Assembly (NCBI GenBank): GCA_019721075.1
Contig: JAHEAD010000017.1
Span: 1-42,610, forward strand
Direction: 5' to 3'
Origin: Candidatus Sysuiplasma jiujiangense
GTDB taxonomy: Archaea; Thermoplasmatota; Thermoplasmata; Sysuiplasmatales; Sysuiplasmataceae
Length of the DNA: 42,610 nt
Program-made: the position numbers and the translations under genes
The notes under the pieces: model-generated
Told to the model about the DNA's origin: nothing
Database searches by the model: none
The model's input: the letters and a program-made list of their open reading frames with translations, nothing else
Part shown: piece by piece, positions 15,730 through 23,883 of the stretch
Layout of the letters: every line of letters begins with the position of its first letter
Position numbering within the stretch: the first letter of the stretch is position 1

Positions 15730-17346
15730 GTGGAATCGGATATTGAAAAACATGTCGAAGACATGTACGGCGTGCTTGGCGGGAAGATTGAGAAGAATGT
15801 CCTGAGAAGCGACTTGGAACTTTATGTGAACCAGTACCGTGTCTCCATCCCCTCCGCGAAGAGAAGCATTGTGAAGAGATATGGGGGCGACCCTGATGCC
15901 CTTTCCGTCGGCGTCGAAAAGAGTATAGCTGAAATCGCAGCCGGCGAGAACGGCATAGACACCACCGGAAGGGTAGTTTATGCGGAGAAGAGGGAGATCG
16001 AAATAGACGGAAAAAAGAGAGTGCTTCTTTCCGGTATGCTTGAGGACGCCACGGGCGGCATACCGTTCACCATATGGGATTTTGCCGGTCCAGACATAGC
16101 GAGGGGCGATCTCATTTCAGTAAGGAACGCATATGCGACAGTTTACCGCGAGAGGCCGCAGCTCAATATTTCGTCCCGTTCCAGAGTATGGGTCAGGGAG
16201 AGGATAGAGCAGTGGACAAAAGAGCCGAAGAAAATTTCAGAAGTATCCGGAAATGAAATGGATGCCGCCTTTGTCGGCAAGATCGTTTCGTGGAATCAGA
16301 AGAGGATTGTAAGCAAGGGAAAGGAGATTGAGATTGGTTACGGACTCGTGGGAGACGAGACAAAAACCGTACGCTTCACTGCCTGGAAGGATTTCGGTCT
16401 TGCGAAGGGTGATGTCATAAGTGTTTCGGGCGCCTACACGCGCGAGAGGGAAGGAGAGGTCCAGATAAACCTGAGCGAAAGGACCGAAGTGCGGAAGATG
16501 GAGGGGCACGCCATACCCAGCGTTGCACGTTTCGGCGAGCCGAGAAAGTGCACCATTTCAGAGCTCAGGGACGGAATGGGCAACGTCACCGTCAGCGGCA
16601 GAGTTGTCAGGGTTGAGAAGAAGGAGATCATGCACAACGGACAGAGTGTCACAATGTTTTCCGGTCTCCTGGCGGACGGGACAGGCAAAATAGCATTCAC
16701 CGGCTGGAGGGAATTCGCATTCATCGGCGGACAGGATGTGCGCATTTCCGGCGCATATGTACGCGCGTGGAAGGGTATTCCTCAGCTCAAATTTGATGAA
16801 AAATCGGAAGTGACGGCTGCCGGGGAGGAGATAAAACTGCAGGAGGACGGCTCCGCTGCACAGGAAATAGGTGCCCTGGCGGAGAGGGGAGGTGCAATGG
16901 AGGTAAATGTGCGCTCCACTGTAATTGAGGTGAGGCAGGGAACTGGTCTTGTGTTCCGGTGCCCGCAGTGCGGCAGAACACTCAGGTCTGGAGAATGCAG
17001 GACGCACGGTGCGGTGCAGGGGATTCCAGACTTCCGGATAAGGCTGATAGTGGATGACGGTACCGGCTCAATGACAGTAAACATGCCCAGGGAAATATCG
17101 GAGAAGATTACCGGACTGACACTTGAGGAAGTGAGGAAGAGGGCCGAGGCGACGCTTAACCAGGATGCAGTCGTTGCAGATGTGTCCTCAAAGCTGCTCT
17201 TTTCAAGACTGAAACTCTCCGGAAACGTGTTTGCTGACGATTTCGGTCTGAGCATGTCGTGCAAATCTGCTGAGATGGACAGCGGTGAAATCAATGAGGA
17301 GGCGGCGGCCCTGTATCAGGGGGTGATACAATCACTGGGGATGTAA
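15730..17346 (+). CDS. rpa: Single-stranded DNA-binding protein RPA, four OB folds with zinc finger
   Basis: This 538-residue protein is the large replication protein A of euryarchaeal type, coating single-stranded DNA in replication and repair. After an N-terminal helical part come OB folds at roughly residues 75-165, 175-265, 285-370 and 395-510. Each of the first three repeats a G-x-V/I-V strand and a later stretch such as DATGGIPFTIWDFA, VRFTAWKDFG or GTGKIAFTGWREFA. The last carries the zinc finger C-P-Q-C-x8-C-R-T-H. A strong ribosome binding site ending about five bases before GTG 15730 selects that start over GTG 15721. It is followed after two bases by its COG3390 partner. Confidence 0.93.
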   Translation: MESDIEKHVEDMYGVLGGKIEKNVLRSDLELYVNQYRVSIPSAKRSIVKRYGGDPDALSVGVEKSIAEIAAGENGIDTTGRVVYAEKREIEIDGKKRVLLSGMLEDATGGIPFTIWDFAGPDIARGDLISVRNAYATVYRERPQLNISSRSRVWVRERIEQWTKEPKKISEVSGNEMDAAFVGKIVSWNQKRIVSKGKEIEIGYGLVGDETKTVRFTAWKDFGLAKGDVISVSGAYTREREGEVQINLSERTEVRKMEGHAIPSVARFGEPRKCTISELRDGMGNVTVSGRVVRVEKKEIMHNGQSVTMFSGLLADGTGKIAFTGWREFAFIGGQDVRISGAYVRAWKGIPQLKFDEKSEVTAAGEEIKLQEDGSAAQEIGALAERGGAMEVNVRSTVIEVRQGTGLVFRCPQCGRTLRSGECRTHGAVQGIPDFRIRLIVDDGTGSMTVNMPREISEKITGLTLEEVRKRAEATLNQDAVVADVSSKLLFSRLKLSGNVFADDFGLSMSCKSAEMDSGEINEEAAALYQGVIQSLGM

Positions 17347-17348
17347 GG

Positions 17349-18227
17349 ATGAGGGAAATGGCCCACAGGATATTTGCGGCCGAATTCAATTCTTCAAACT
17401 ACGAGATCAGGGAGGGAGAGGAGAAGAGCACCGTTTATGTGGTGACACCACTCGGAGCGCGTGTCAGCAGGCTCATGATAGCCGGCGTTCTGACGGAGAA
17501 GGACGAGAACCAGGGCGAGAACTGGAAAATGTATTCGGCCCAGATAGCTGACCCGACCGGCACATTCAGAGTGACTGCGGGACAGTATCAGGAGAGTGCG
17601 TCCCGGACGCTGCAGTCGCTTGAGCCGCCAGCATTTGTGGCGGTGGTCGGAAAGGCAAAGACATTCACTACCGAGGAGGGGGCGGTATACGTTTCCGTCA
17701 GGGCAGAATCAATAGCGAAAATAGATCAGAGGCAGAGGGATATCTGGGTGTTTGAAACATGCCGTGAGACGCTGAGGAGGATTGAAGCCGTCGCCGCTGC
17801 CGCCGAACTTTCGCCTCCGACTGCCGGTGGACTGGTAAAGCTCGGCGTAAGCGCGCGATATGCCGAAGGGGCAGTCATTGCCAGGCAGCATTACGGCAGC
17901 GTGGATCTGGATGCATACAGAGGGGTGGTTGTCGAGGCACTCCGCTCAATTCCCGGCATAGAGGAAAAGACGCACGAGATCGACGGTGCTGTCATGGAGA
18001 GAGCACAGAACGGAGAAGACGAGGAACTCACCGAACTCGAGAAAACGCTGCTGATAATAATCGGTTCGCTCGACAACAACACCCCCAGGGGGGCGGAATG
18101 GAAGGACATAGAGCGGAAAGCGCAGGAGAAGAAGATGACACCCGAGCAGTTAAGCGAGGCGGTGAGCGGCCTGCTTGACAAGGGAATGGTTTACGAACCT
18201 GTGATCGGGAAAATGAAGAGAATCTGA
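17349..18227 (+). CDS. RPA-associated protein (COG3390), OB fold plus winged helix
   Basis: This 292-residue protein is the usual operon partner of euryarchaeal RPA and is thought to bind it as a second subunit. An OB-fold-like region fills about residues 30-135 (ARVSRLMIAGVLTEKDENQG, then YSAQIADPTGTFRVTAGQY). A helical middle follows. The last 65 residues (ELEKTLLIIIGSLDNNTPRG, then LSEAVSGLLDKGMVYEPVIG) look like a winged helix, comparable to the C-terminal domain of eukaryotic RPA32. The ATG is two bases after the RPA stop, with aagg just before it, so the two proteins should be made together. Its biochemical function remains loosely defined. Confidence 0.87.
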   Translation: MREMAHRIFAAEFNSSNYEIREGEEKSTVYVVTPLGARVSRLMIAGVLTEKDENQGENWKMYSAQIADPTGTFRVTAGQYQESASRTLQSLEPPAFVAVVGKAKTFTTEEGAVYVSVRAESIAKIDQRQRDIWVFETCRETLRRIEAVAAAAELSPPTAGGLVKLGVSARYAEGAVIARQHYGSVDLDAYRGVVVEALRSIPGIEEKTHEIDGAVMERAQNGEDEELTELEKTLLIIIGSLDNNTPRGAEWKDIERKAQEKKMTPEQLSEAVSGLLDKGMVYEPVIGKMKRI

Positions 18228-18353
18228 GGTGTGCAGGCAAAGTGACCCGATATCAGCGGATCTCGGGCCGGTTTGGTCCGTTTAGCAGCACATACGGACA
18301 GTTCTGCGCAATCTATAATTAGATCGCATGGATGCAGATTTCCGGTAGATATA

Positions 18354-19412
18354 TTGGAAAAGATACTTTTCACCGCCGGACCGGTAGAGGTTAGGCGGGA
18401 AGTGCTCAATGCAATGAGCAGGCCGATGATAACACACCGCGGAAGCGATTACAAAAAACTTCACAGCGGAATTGTCGACAAGCTGAAGGATCTCCTTGAA
18501 ACAGAGAATGATGTTTTCCTCATTCCCTCCTCATCTACCGGCGCAATGGAAGCGGCTGTGAGAAGCTCCGTCAGAGAGAGCATTCTCCACATGAGCTGCG
18601 GTGCATTCGGAGACAGATGGATTGAGATTTCAAGAAGCAACGGGAAGAGGGTGAAGACAATTTCGACTGACTGGGGCAGGGGATTCACGTCCTCCGTCAT
18701 CGACAGCGTTGTCGACAGCGGCGAAGAGGCGATAGCCATCACCCACAATGAGACATCCACCGGCGTCATGAATCCGCTCGCGGAAATAGCCGAACGCATC
18801 CATGGCGCCAGCGATGCGCTTCTGTTTGTGGACGCAGTCACATCGGCATTCGGGACACCCGTGGACATGAAAAGGGTGAAGCCGGACATACTTATATTCG
18901 GAACACAGAAAGCGCTCGCGCTTCCACCCGGGCTTGCGGTGGCTGTTGTCTCGGACCGGGCGCTTGAGGCGGCGAAGCGGGTTGAGAACAGGGGAAGATA
19001 TCTGGATCTTGTCGAAATAAAGGAGTTCGCAGACAGGAATCTTGTTCCGACAACACCGCCCATATCGCTTATGTACGCGCTTGACTTCCAGCTCGACAGA
19101 ATCGTTGAAGAGGGAATGGCGGCGAGGACCGGACGGCACAGAAAGCTCGGCGAAATGGCAAGAAAGTGGGCATCCGAATGCATGTCGGTCTTCACCGAGG
19201 ACGGCTTCTACTCAGACACGGTAACGTGCGTGAGGAACACATCCGGAAAGGAGTACGGGTTCATAGATGCGGAGCTCGGAAAGCGTGGCTACCAGATTTC
19301 AGAGGGGTACGGAAAACTCAAGGGGGGGACATTCAGGATAGGTCACATGGGTGACCTGACAGCAGATGAGATGGGTGGACTTCTCGACGCACTGACGGAG
19401 GTTGTGACATGA
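18354..19412 (+). CDS. Class V PLP aminotransferase (alanine/serine-glyoxylate type), probable phosphoserine aminotransferase
   Basis: This 352-residue fold-type I PLP enzyme belongs to the class V aminotransferases, the group with alanine-glyoxylate and serine-pyruvate transaminases. It opens with the family's typical LFTAGPVEVRREVLNAM and THRGSDYKKLH. The PLP aspartate lies in LLFVDAVTSAFGTPVD and the PLP lysine in FGTQKALALPPGLAV. The longer frame to 18273 is ignored: TTG at 18354 fits the protein's natural start and a TATA element (ctataatt, 18313-18320). Its stop overlaps the serA ATG. Because the partner makes 3-phosphohydroxypyruvate, the likely role is its transamination to phosphoserine; alanine-glyoxylate transamination is the alternative. 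Confidence 0.85.
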   Translation: MEKILFTAGPVEVRREVLNAMSRPMITHRGSDYKKLHSGIVDKLKDLLETENDVFLIPSSSTGAMEAAVRSSVRESILHMSCGAFGDRWIEISRSNGKRVKTISTDWGRGFTSSVIDSVVDSGEEAIAITHNETSTGVMNPLAEIAERIHGASDALLFVDAVTSAFGTPVDMKRVKPDILIFGTQKALALPPGLAVAVVSDRALEAAKRVENRGRYLDLVEIKEFADRNLVPTTPPISLMYALDFQLDRIVEEGMAARTGRHRKLGEMARKWASECMSVFTEDGFYSDTVTCVRNTSGKEYGFIDAELGKRGYQISEGYGKLKGGTFRIGHMGDLTADEMGGLLDALTEVVT

Positions 19413-20380
19413 CGAAAATAATAATCACGGATGCAGTCGACGAAAAGCATGTGAACAGGCTGAAGTCGATGGCTGGATTTGAAGTCGATTTCAGGAACGG
19501 CATAAACTCCAAGGAACTCTCTGAAATCGTAGGCAACTACGAATGCATTGTGGTCAGGAGCAGGACAAAACTGACGCATGAACTGATATCGAAGGCTGAA
19601 AGGGCAAAACTCATCGTCAGGGCCGGCGTCGGCACAGACAATATAGACGTCGAGGCGGCGAGCACCTTCGGCATACCGGTCGCAAACACGCCGTGGGCCA
19701 ATGTGGTTTCGGCAGCGGAACTTGCATTTGCATTGATGCTCGCACTCAGCAGGAGGGTCCACCTGGCGAACAGCTCCATGCACGAAGGGAAATGGGAAAC
19801 ACTGAAGTTCACCGGTTCCGAGCTGAGCGGAAAGACGCTGGGCATAATAGGGCTCGGAAGAGTGGGCAGGGAAGTCGCCAGGAGAGCAAGGGCATTCCAG
19901 ATGGAAATCGTCGCCACGGACCCGTTTATCGGCAGGGATGTCGCTGAAGCTGCAGGAGTGCATCTGGTGAGCAAGGAAAAACTCCTGGCTGAGGCAGATA
20001 TTGTTACACTGCATGCATCAATGATGCCCGGGAATGTGCATCTCATTGGCATGAAGGAAATGGAGCTCATGAAGAAGAATTCGCTGCTCATCAACACGGC
20101 AAGGGGCGAGATGGTCGACAGCGGTGCACTGGTGCATTTCATAAAAGAAGGAAAGATCGCGGGTGCCGGCCTCGATGTGTTCGAGAAAGAGCAGACGGTG
20201 GATCCGAGGCTTGCGGAACTCCCGAACGTTGTCATGACGCCGCACATTGGTGCGCAGACGAGGGAGGCGCAGAACAGGGTTGGCGGCGAGGTTGTTGAAG
20301 TCATAGAGGCGTTCTTCAACAGAGGGGAGATGATGAACGTGGTAAACGCGGGGCGTATTGAGAAACTGCGACAGAAATGA
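19409..20380 (+). CDS. serA: D-3-phosphoglycerate dehydrogenase, short form
   Basis: This NAD-dependent 2-hydroxyacid dehydrogenase should oxidise 3-phosphoglycerate to 3-phosphohydroxypyruvate, the first step of serine synthesis. Motifs in its 323 residues are RAGVGTDNIDVEAA (71 onward), nucleotide-binding GLGRVG (148-153), catalytic arginine in NTARGEMVDSGAL, glutamate in LDVFEKE and histidine in MTPHIGAQT. It ends after the catalytic domain, so the regulatory ACT and intervening domains of long SerA are missing and feedback by serine is not expected through them. The ATGA overlap with the aminotransferase supports a serine-pathway pair. Another 2-hydroxyacid substrate is possible. Confidence 0.9.
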   Translation: MTKIIITDAVDEKHVNRLKSMAGFEVDFRNGINSKELSEIVGNYECIVVRSRTKLTHELISKAERAKLIVRAGVGTDNIDVEAASTFGIPVANTPWANVVSAAELAFALMLALSRRVHLANSSMHEGKWETLKFTGSELSGKTLGIIGLGRVGREVARRARAFQMEIVATDPFIGRDVAEAAGVHLVSKEKLLAEADIVTLHASMMPGNVHLIGMKEMELMKKNSLLINTARGEMVDSGALVHFIKEGKIAGAGLDVFEKEQTVDPRLAELPNVVMTPHIGAQTREAQNRVGGEVVEVIEAFFNRGEMMNVVNAGRIEKLRQK

Positions 20381-20509
20381 ATCCGGCGTTGTGCGGTAAG
20401 ACACAGAGCATTTCAACTATTTCTACCGCTTCCGGCATATAAGAATCGCCGGTCCGCAGTCATATCCTGTCATCTCGGGAGACAGCGGATGCTGTTGACT
20501 GACCGCGAA

Positions 20510-20523
20510 TCGGCTTTAGCCGA
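20510..20523 (+). repeat. Short hairpin in the leader region before the exported protein gene
   Basis: TCGGC-TTTA-GCCGA forms a 5-bp stem with a four-base loop. Another stem, CTGTC/GACAG (20467-20485), lies upstream. Two TATA-like elements (catataag near 20436 and agttatttat at 20541-20550) flank the hairpins, so whether they are transcribed depends on which promoter is used. Confidence 0.4.
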
Positions 20524-20540
20524 AGGAAGTGAAATTCAAA

Positions 20541-20551
20541 AGTTATTTATT
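20541..20551 (+). promoter_or_regulatory. TATA box of the exported protein/ABC-2 operon
   Basis: agttatttatt predicts a transcription start near 20573 and a 25-base leader containing the purine-rich ribosome binding site gagaagagga before the ATG at 20598. Confidence 0.5.
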
Positions 20552-20597
20552 CAGGATGAAGGTCGAATCACTACCCTGAGAAGAGGAAAAACAGTTT

Positions 20598-21434
20598 ATG
20601 AAATACCTGACCAAGGTTATTGTTGTGGCGGCGGTTGCGGCTTCCGTCGCGCTGCCTGCGGGCTATTTCGCCTATACGGCATCAGTTCCGGCTGCTCCGG
20701 CGCCTGCGGAATTTGTGCCGTCCAATGTACAGTATGTCATGAGGGCTTCATTGAACAATTCGAGCGCTTACGCATTCGTTTCAAACGGGTCTGCATCACT
20801 CGTGCTCGAATATACAATAAGCGCATTCGACGCAAGGCTCTCGGCAGCCGGGAACTTTTCCCGCGGAACCGGCTTCAAGGGAAATATCACGCCTGTTCGC
20901 TGGGGCGAATACAGGGGCTACACGATATACAGACTGGAAAACACCACTTTCAGCACGGATGCACTTCTTGGTTCTCTTGCGAATATAACCGGGCTCGGTA
21001 CCTTCTTTGATTTTGGAGCGCTTAACAGCAGCGGAAGCGTGTACGTCTCGCAGGTCAGGCCGCAGATAATGGCAGTCGGCGGAACTGCCGGCATTCAGGC
21101 ATCAGTGAATGCATACCTCTCGGGAAAAAATTTTGCAAAACAGGAAAAACAGCTCTTTTCGCCTGCTGCGGATCTCTCAGCCTATGTAAATTCCAGCACG
21201 ACGCCGTTTGCATCGGCGACACTGAACATATTCGCTGATTCCGGCTATCTGAACCTCACATTCTCCACTACCACCTCGGCCCAGAGATTCTATTCAGTGG
21301 CTGAAAATTATTCATCCAATGTTTCTTCCGTCGCAACGCTCAGCGGGAGTTCGGTCAGCATCAGGTTTGACGCAGGGCTGACGGGTCTCGGCAGCTACGT
21401 CTACCTGCTCAGGGAAATAGAGGCGCATCTCTGA
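20598..21434 (+). CDS. Exported protein of unknown function in an ABC-2 transporter operon
   Basis: This 278-residue protein was not recognised. It has an N-terminal signal or anchor (LTKVIVVAAVAASVALPAGY, about residues 4-23), an Ala/Pro linker (SVPAAPAPAEF) and then an extracellular domain rich in Ser, Thr, Ala and Tyr with many N-x-S/T sites. There is no cysteine and no C-terminal helix. Its stop is directly abutted by the ABC permease ATG with no gap, so it is co-translated with the transporter. It may be a surface accessory or sensor of the exporter, or a solute-capturing protein; neither is supported by a known domain. Confidence 0.7.
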   Translation: MKYLTKVIVVAAVAASVALPAGYFAYTASVPAAPAPAEFVPSNVQYVMRASLNNSSAYAFVSNGSASLVLEYTISAFDARLSAAGNFSRGTGFKGNITPVRWGEYRGYTIYRLENTTFSTDALLGSLANITGLGTFFDFGALNSSGSVYVSQVRPQIMAVGGTAGIQASVNAYLSGKNFAKQEKQLFSPAADLSAYVNSSTTPFASATLNIFADSGYLNLTFSTTTSAQRFYSVAENYSSNVSSVATLSGSSVSIRFDAGLTGLGSYVYLLREIEAHL

Positions 21435-22289
21435 ATGGGCGAAAAGACCGGGAACGGCGGAATGAGGCTGCTCGGAACAGTCACATGGTACTACTTCAGG
21501 AATTATTACAGATCAAAAAGCTTCTATTTCATGGTAGTGATAACACTTCTTGTTTCGGCCCTCCTGAGCTATTTCTCGTTCAACTACGTCAACAGGATAG
21601 GAAGCATTTTTCCCGGTGCGAACCTGACGGACATAGGTACGTTCGCCAGGGAACAGATATTCGGGTACCTGTGGTCGTTTGTTCTGCTGGATCTGCCCGT
21701 TTTTGCCTCCGTTTTCTTCGGTTCCCCCGCAATATCGTCCGAGATTGAGTCAAAGACGGCCTACCATATATTCACTCTGCCCATCGGGAGGACAAAACTG
21801 TTCGTCTCAAAGTATCTTGCGGCTGTGGCCGCAACCTTGCTGACTGTCCTGATCTACGTGGCGGTCCAGGCTGCCGTTTTCATCTCCCTTTTCCACGGAC
21901 TGCTCATTTATCCTTTCTACGAATCGATCGGACTGCTCATTGTTTTCATCTTTGCAATCGTCGCATTTACCTTCCTGATAAGCGGCATATTCGACAGGAA
22001 CACATATGCCTACATCACCGTCTTCCTGATATATTTCCTGGTCTTCAGCGCATTCCAGATTATTGTCGAATTTCTGTACAGGGAGACACCTTTCTATCTC
22101 CTGAATGTCGCAGCAAGCATAGTTGAACGTGTCTACATAAACATAAACCCCGATCCGTTCCGTACTTCATTCACATTTGCGCCTGCCGGGCAGGCGGACA
22201 TACTCCTTTCTCTGGCTGTCATCGCCGTATACTGGATTATTTCCTTGAGCGCAGGCATAATAATGTTTGAAAGGAAGGAGGTGAAATGA
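21435..22289 (+). CDS. ABC-2 type transporter permease
   Basis: This 284-residue membrane protein has about six hydrophobic helices and the layout of ABC-2 permeases (NatB/BcrB-like). Visible features are an amphipathic N-terminus ending in RNYYRSKSFYFMVVITLL, the conserved region SPAISSEIESKTAYHIFTLP followed by IGRTKLFVSKYLAA, and later helices such as LIVFIFAIVAFTFLISGIF. The conserved I-S-S-E-I-E followed by L-P-x-x-R is characteristic. It starts immediately after the exported protein and overlaps the ATPase by four bases (ATGA). Such transporters export drugs, peptides, lipids or ions; the substrate cannot be deduced. Confidence 0.87.
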   Translation: MGEKTGNGGMRLLGTVTWYYFRNYYRSKSFYFMVVITLLVSALLSYFSFNYVNRIGSIFPGANLTDIGTFAREQIFGYLWSFVLLDLPVFASVFFGSPAISSEIESKTAYHIFTLPIGRTKLFVSKYLAAVAATLLTVLIYVAVQAAVFISLFHGLLIYPFYESIGLLIVFIFAIVAFTFLISGIFDRNTYAYITVFLIYFLVFSAFQIIVEFLYRETPFYLLNVAASIVERVYININPDPFRTSFTFAPAGQADILLSLAVIAVYWIISLSAGIIMFERKEVK

Positions 22290-23179
22290 CGCCCTCCATC
22301 AGGCTCGAAGCCATATCCAAGGCATACGGCGGGACGCTTGCCCTGGACAGGATAGATCTCCGGGTGGATGGCCCGGTCTGCCTTGGAATCCTCGGCCCCA
22401 ACGGCGCTGGGAAGACCACGATGCTGAAGATCATTACTAACATTTCCAGGCCGACCGGCGGCGTTGCGCTTGTCAACGGAATAAACGTTTCGGAGGATCC
22501 GCAGAAGGCGCTTTCAGCCGTCGGGTCACTCATCGAACAGCCCGAGTTCTATCCGTACCTCAGGGGAAGGGAGATACTCGAGTTCGTCGCGAAGGTGAGG
22601 GGGCTGGAGGAACGGGAGATTGATGCAGACATCGGAAAAATTGCCCAAAGGACAGGATGCACTGAATATCTTGACAAAAAGTCCGGCATACTCTCAAGGG
22701 GGATGAAGCAGCGCCTAGGGCTTGCGGCTGCGCTGATCGGAGATCCGGAGATACTCATCCTTGATGAGCCGACATTCGGCCTGGATCCAAGGGGCATGAG
22801 GGATATCAGAGAAATCATCAGGGAACTCAGTTCAGAGAGAAGGCGGATAATCATGCTCAGTACTCACCTCACGTACGAGGCAAGCGAAATATGTGAGCGT
22901 GTGATCATAGTGAACAGGGGGAGGATCGTCCACGATACGGGACTGAGGTCGGAGGCTGAAGAAGTAAAAGTCGTCCTGGAGGAGACGCCTGCAAATCTGG
23001 AACTGCCGCCGGCCCTCTCTTCGAATTTCAGGGTGGAGGGGAGCACCGTGATAATAAGAAAAAGTGACGGTGTGGCAAACAGCGAGCTGATTTCGTACCT
23101 TGCCGCAAGGGGTATGAGAATCAAATACATCCTTCCCGGAGACAGTGTGGAGGATATGTATGTCAGGGTTGTGGATTAA
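22286..23179 (+). CDS. ABC transporter ATP-binding protein (CcmA/BcrA type)
   Basis: This is the ATPase partner of the ABC-2 permease. In 297 residues it shows Walker A GPNGAGKT (near 38-45), the Q-loop at IEQPEFYPYL, signature LSRGMKQRLGLAAALIG, Walker B ILILDEPTFGLDP and the switch histidine in STHLTYEASEIC. The signature has Arg in place of the usual first Gly (LSRGM), a common variant in BcrA-like ATPases. The last 70 residues form the small C-terminal domain found in exporters of this group. It is the last gene of the three-gene unit; about 175 bases follow before the next start. Confidence 0.92.
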   Translation: MTPSIRLEAISKAYGGTLALDRIDLRVDGPVCLGILGPNGAGKTTMLKIITNISRPTGGVALVNGINVSEDPQKALSAVGSLIEQPEFYPYLRGREILEFVAKVRGLEEREIDADIGKIAQRTGCTEYLDKKSGILSRGMKQRLGLAAALIGDPEILILDEPTFGLDPRGMRDIREIIRELSSERRRIIMLSTHLTYEASEICERVIIVNRGRIVHDTGLRSEAEEVKVVLEETPANLELPPALSSNFRVEGSTVIIRKSDGVANSELISYLAARGMRIKYILPGDSVEDMYVRVVD

Positions 23180-23311
23180 GACCTGCTCCTGCCCGGTCTG
23201 CGCGCTGAACGCTGCAGGGGTGCCGCCTTACAGGTAGATGATACGCCGGCATGCCCACAGGAATATGAGCTGCGGACCGGCAGCCTTGCCGGAAAATGCA
23301 GATTGACCTCA

Positions 23312-23322
23312 ATTTATATATG
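23312..23322 (+). promoter_or_regulatory. TATA box of the small membrane protein gene
   Basis: atttatatatg is a strong TATA element. It predicts a start near 23343 and a 12-base leader that includes the ribosome binding site ggggt (23344-23348). Confidence 0.6.
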
Positions 23323-23354
23323 TTACCCTGCAATGTCCATGCAGGGGTAGTTAA

Positions 23355-23705
23355 TTGTCTTCGGGAGAAAGTTCGGGCAGTCCGCAGCCGGCCCAGAGCC
23401 ATGCGACCATCGAGAGTGAAGTTGCCACGATGATAGAAACAGCAACCCATACGACTATAATAGTTGCAATAGTTCTCTTCGGCCTGGTTCTGGATTTCAT
23501 TGCACAGATCATAATCGTCGTTTCGTCCGGACCCGGGACATCGGGATATTCGGCGGGACTTGTGCTTTCCATATTCGGAAATTTCATCATACTGGCGATA
23601 CTCTTCATTGCCGGAATACTCAAGAGGGATGCGACTGACTATGTCAGGATAGGCTACCTCGTGGCAGCCGGCCTGGTGTTCATAGCCACGATGAGGCTTA
23701 TCTGA
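23355..23705 (+). CDS. Small three-helix membrane protein of unknown function
   Basis: This 116-residue protein has a polar Ser/Gln-rich N-terminal tail of about 35 residues. It then has three hydrophobic helices: IIVAIVLFGLVLDFIAQIII, GLVLSIFGNFIILAILFIAG and IGYLVAAGLVFIATMRLI. The only charged loop residues are K-R-D-A-T-D-Y-V-R between helices 2 and 3. No family was recognised. The TTG start at 23355 is supported by ggggt seven bases upstream and a good TATA element. It stands alone between the ABC-2 operon and the next single gene. Confidence 0.65.
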   Translation: MSSGESSGSPQPAQSHATIESEVATMIETATHTTIIVAIVLFGLVLDFIAQIIIVVSSGPGTSGYSAGLVLSIFGNFIILAILFIAGILKRDATDYVRIGYLVAAGLVFIATMRLI

Positions 23706-23799
23706 ATCACTGTGCATGGGCTGCTCAGCGCAGCCGCTCCCTTGCTTCCTGTACGATGGTCTATCTGTAATTCGGCAGCCGTCGATGAATTGATTGACA

Positions 23800-23833
23800 A
23801 TATTTAAATACAAACAGTTCGTAGAATTAATAC
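23800..23833 (+). promoter_or_regulatory. Two TATA-like elements before the gene at 23884
   Basis: atatttaaatac (23800-23811) and gaattaatac (23824-23833) could each place a start; the first gives a transcript beginning near 23832. The leader then carries a 6-bp hairpin ACTGCG/CGCAGT (23832-23837 with 23854-23859) just before the ribosome binding site aggagtg (23872-23878). Confidence 0.45.
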
Positions 23834-23883
23834 TGCGGTTCTGTATCCATGTACGCAGTTTGTAGCCCACCAGGAGTGTTTTA

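Noticed and set aside
20485-20496. 12-base match GCGGATGCTGTT shared with 38366-38377, upstream of two genes for surface proteins
   Set aside because: Matches of this length are expected by chance many times in 42 kb, and the second arm of the 38367 dyad is not present at 20485.
20489-21010. 173-codon plus-strand frame starting upstream of the exported protein
   Set aside because: Runs mostly in the wrong frame of the exported protein gene and has no protein character; the exported protein has the signal peptide and better start.
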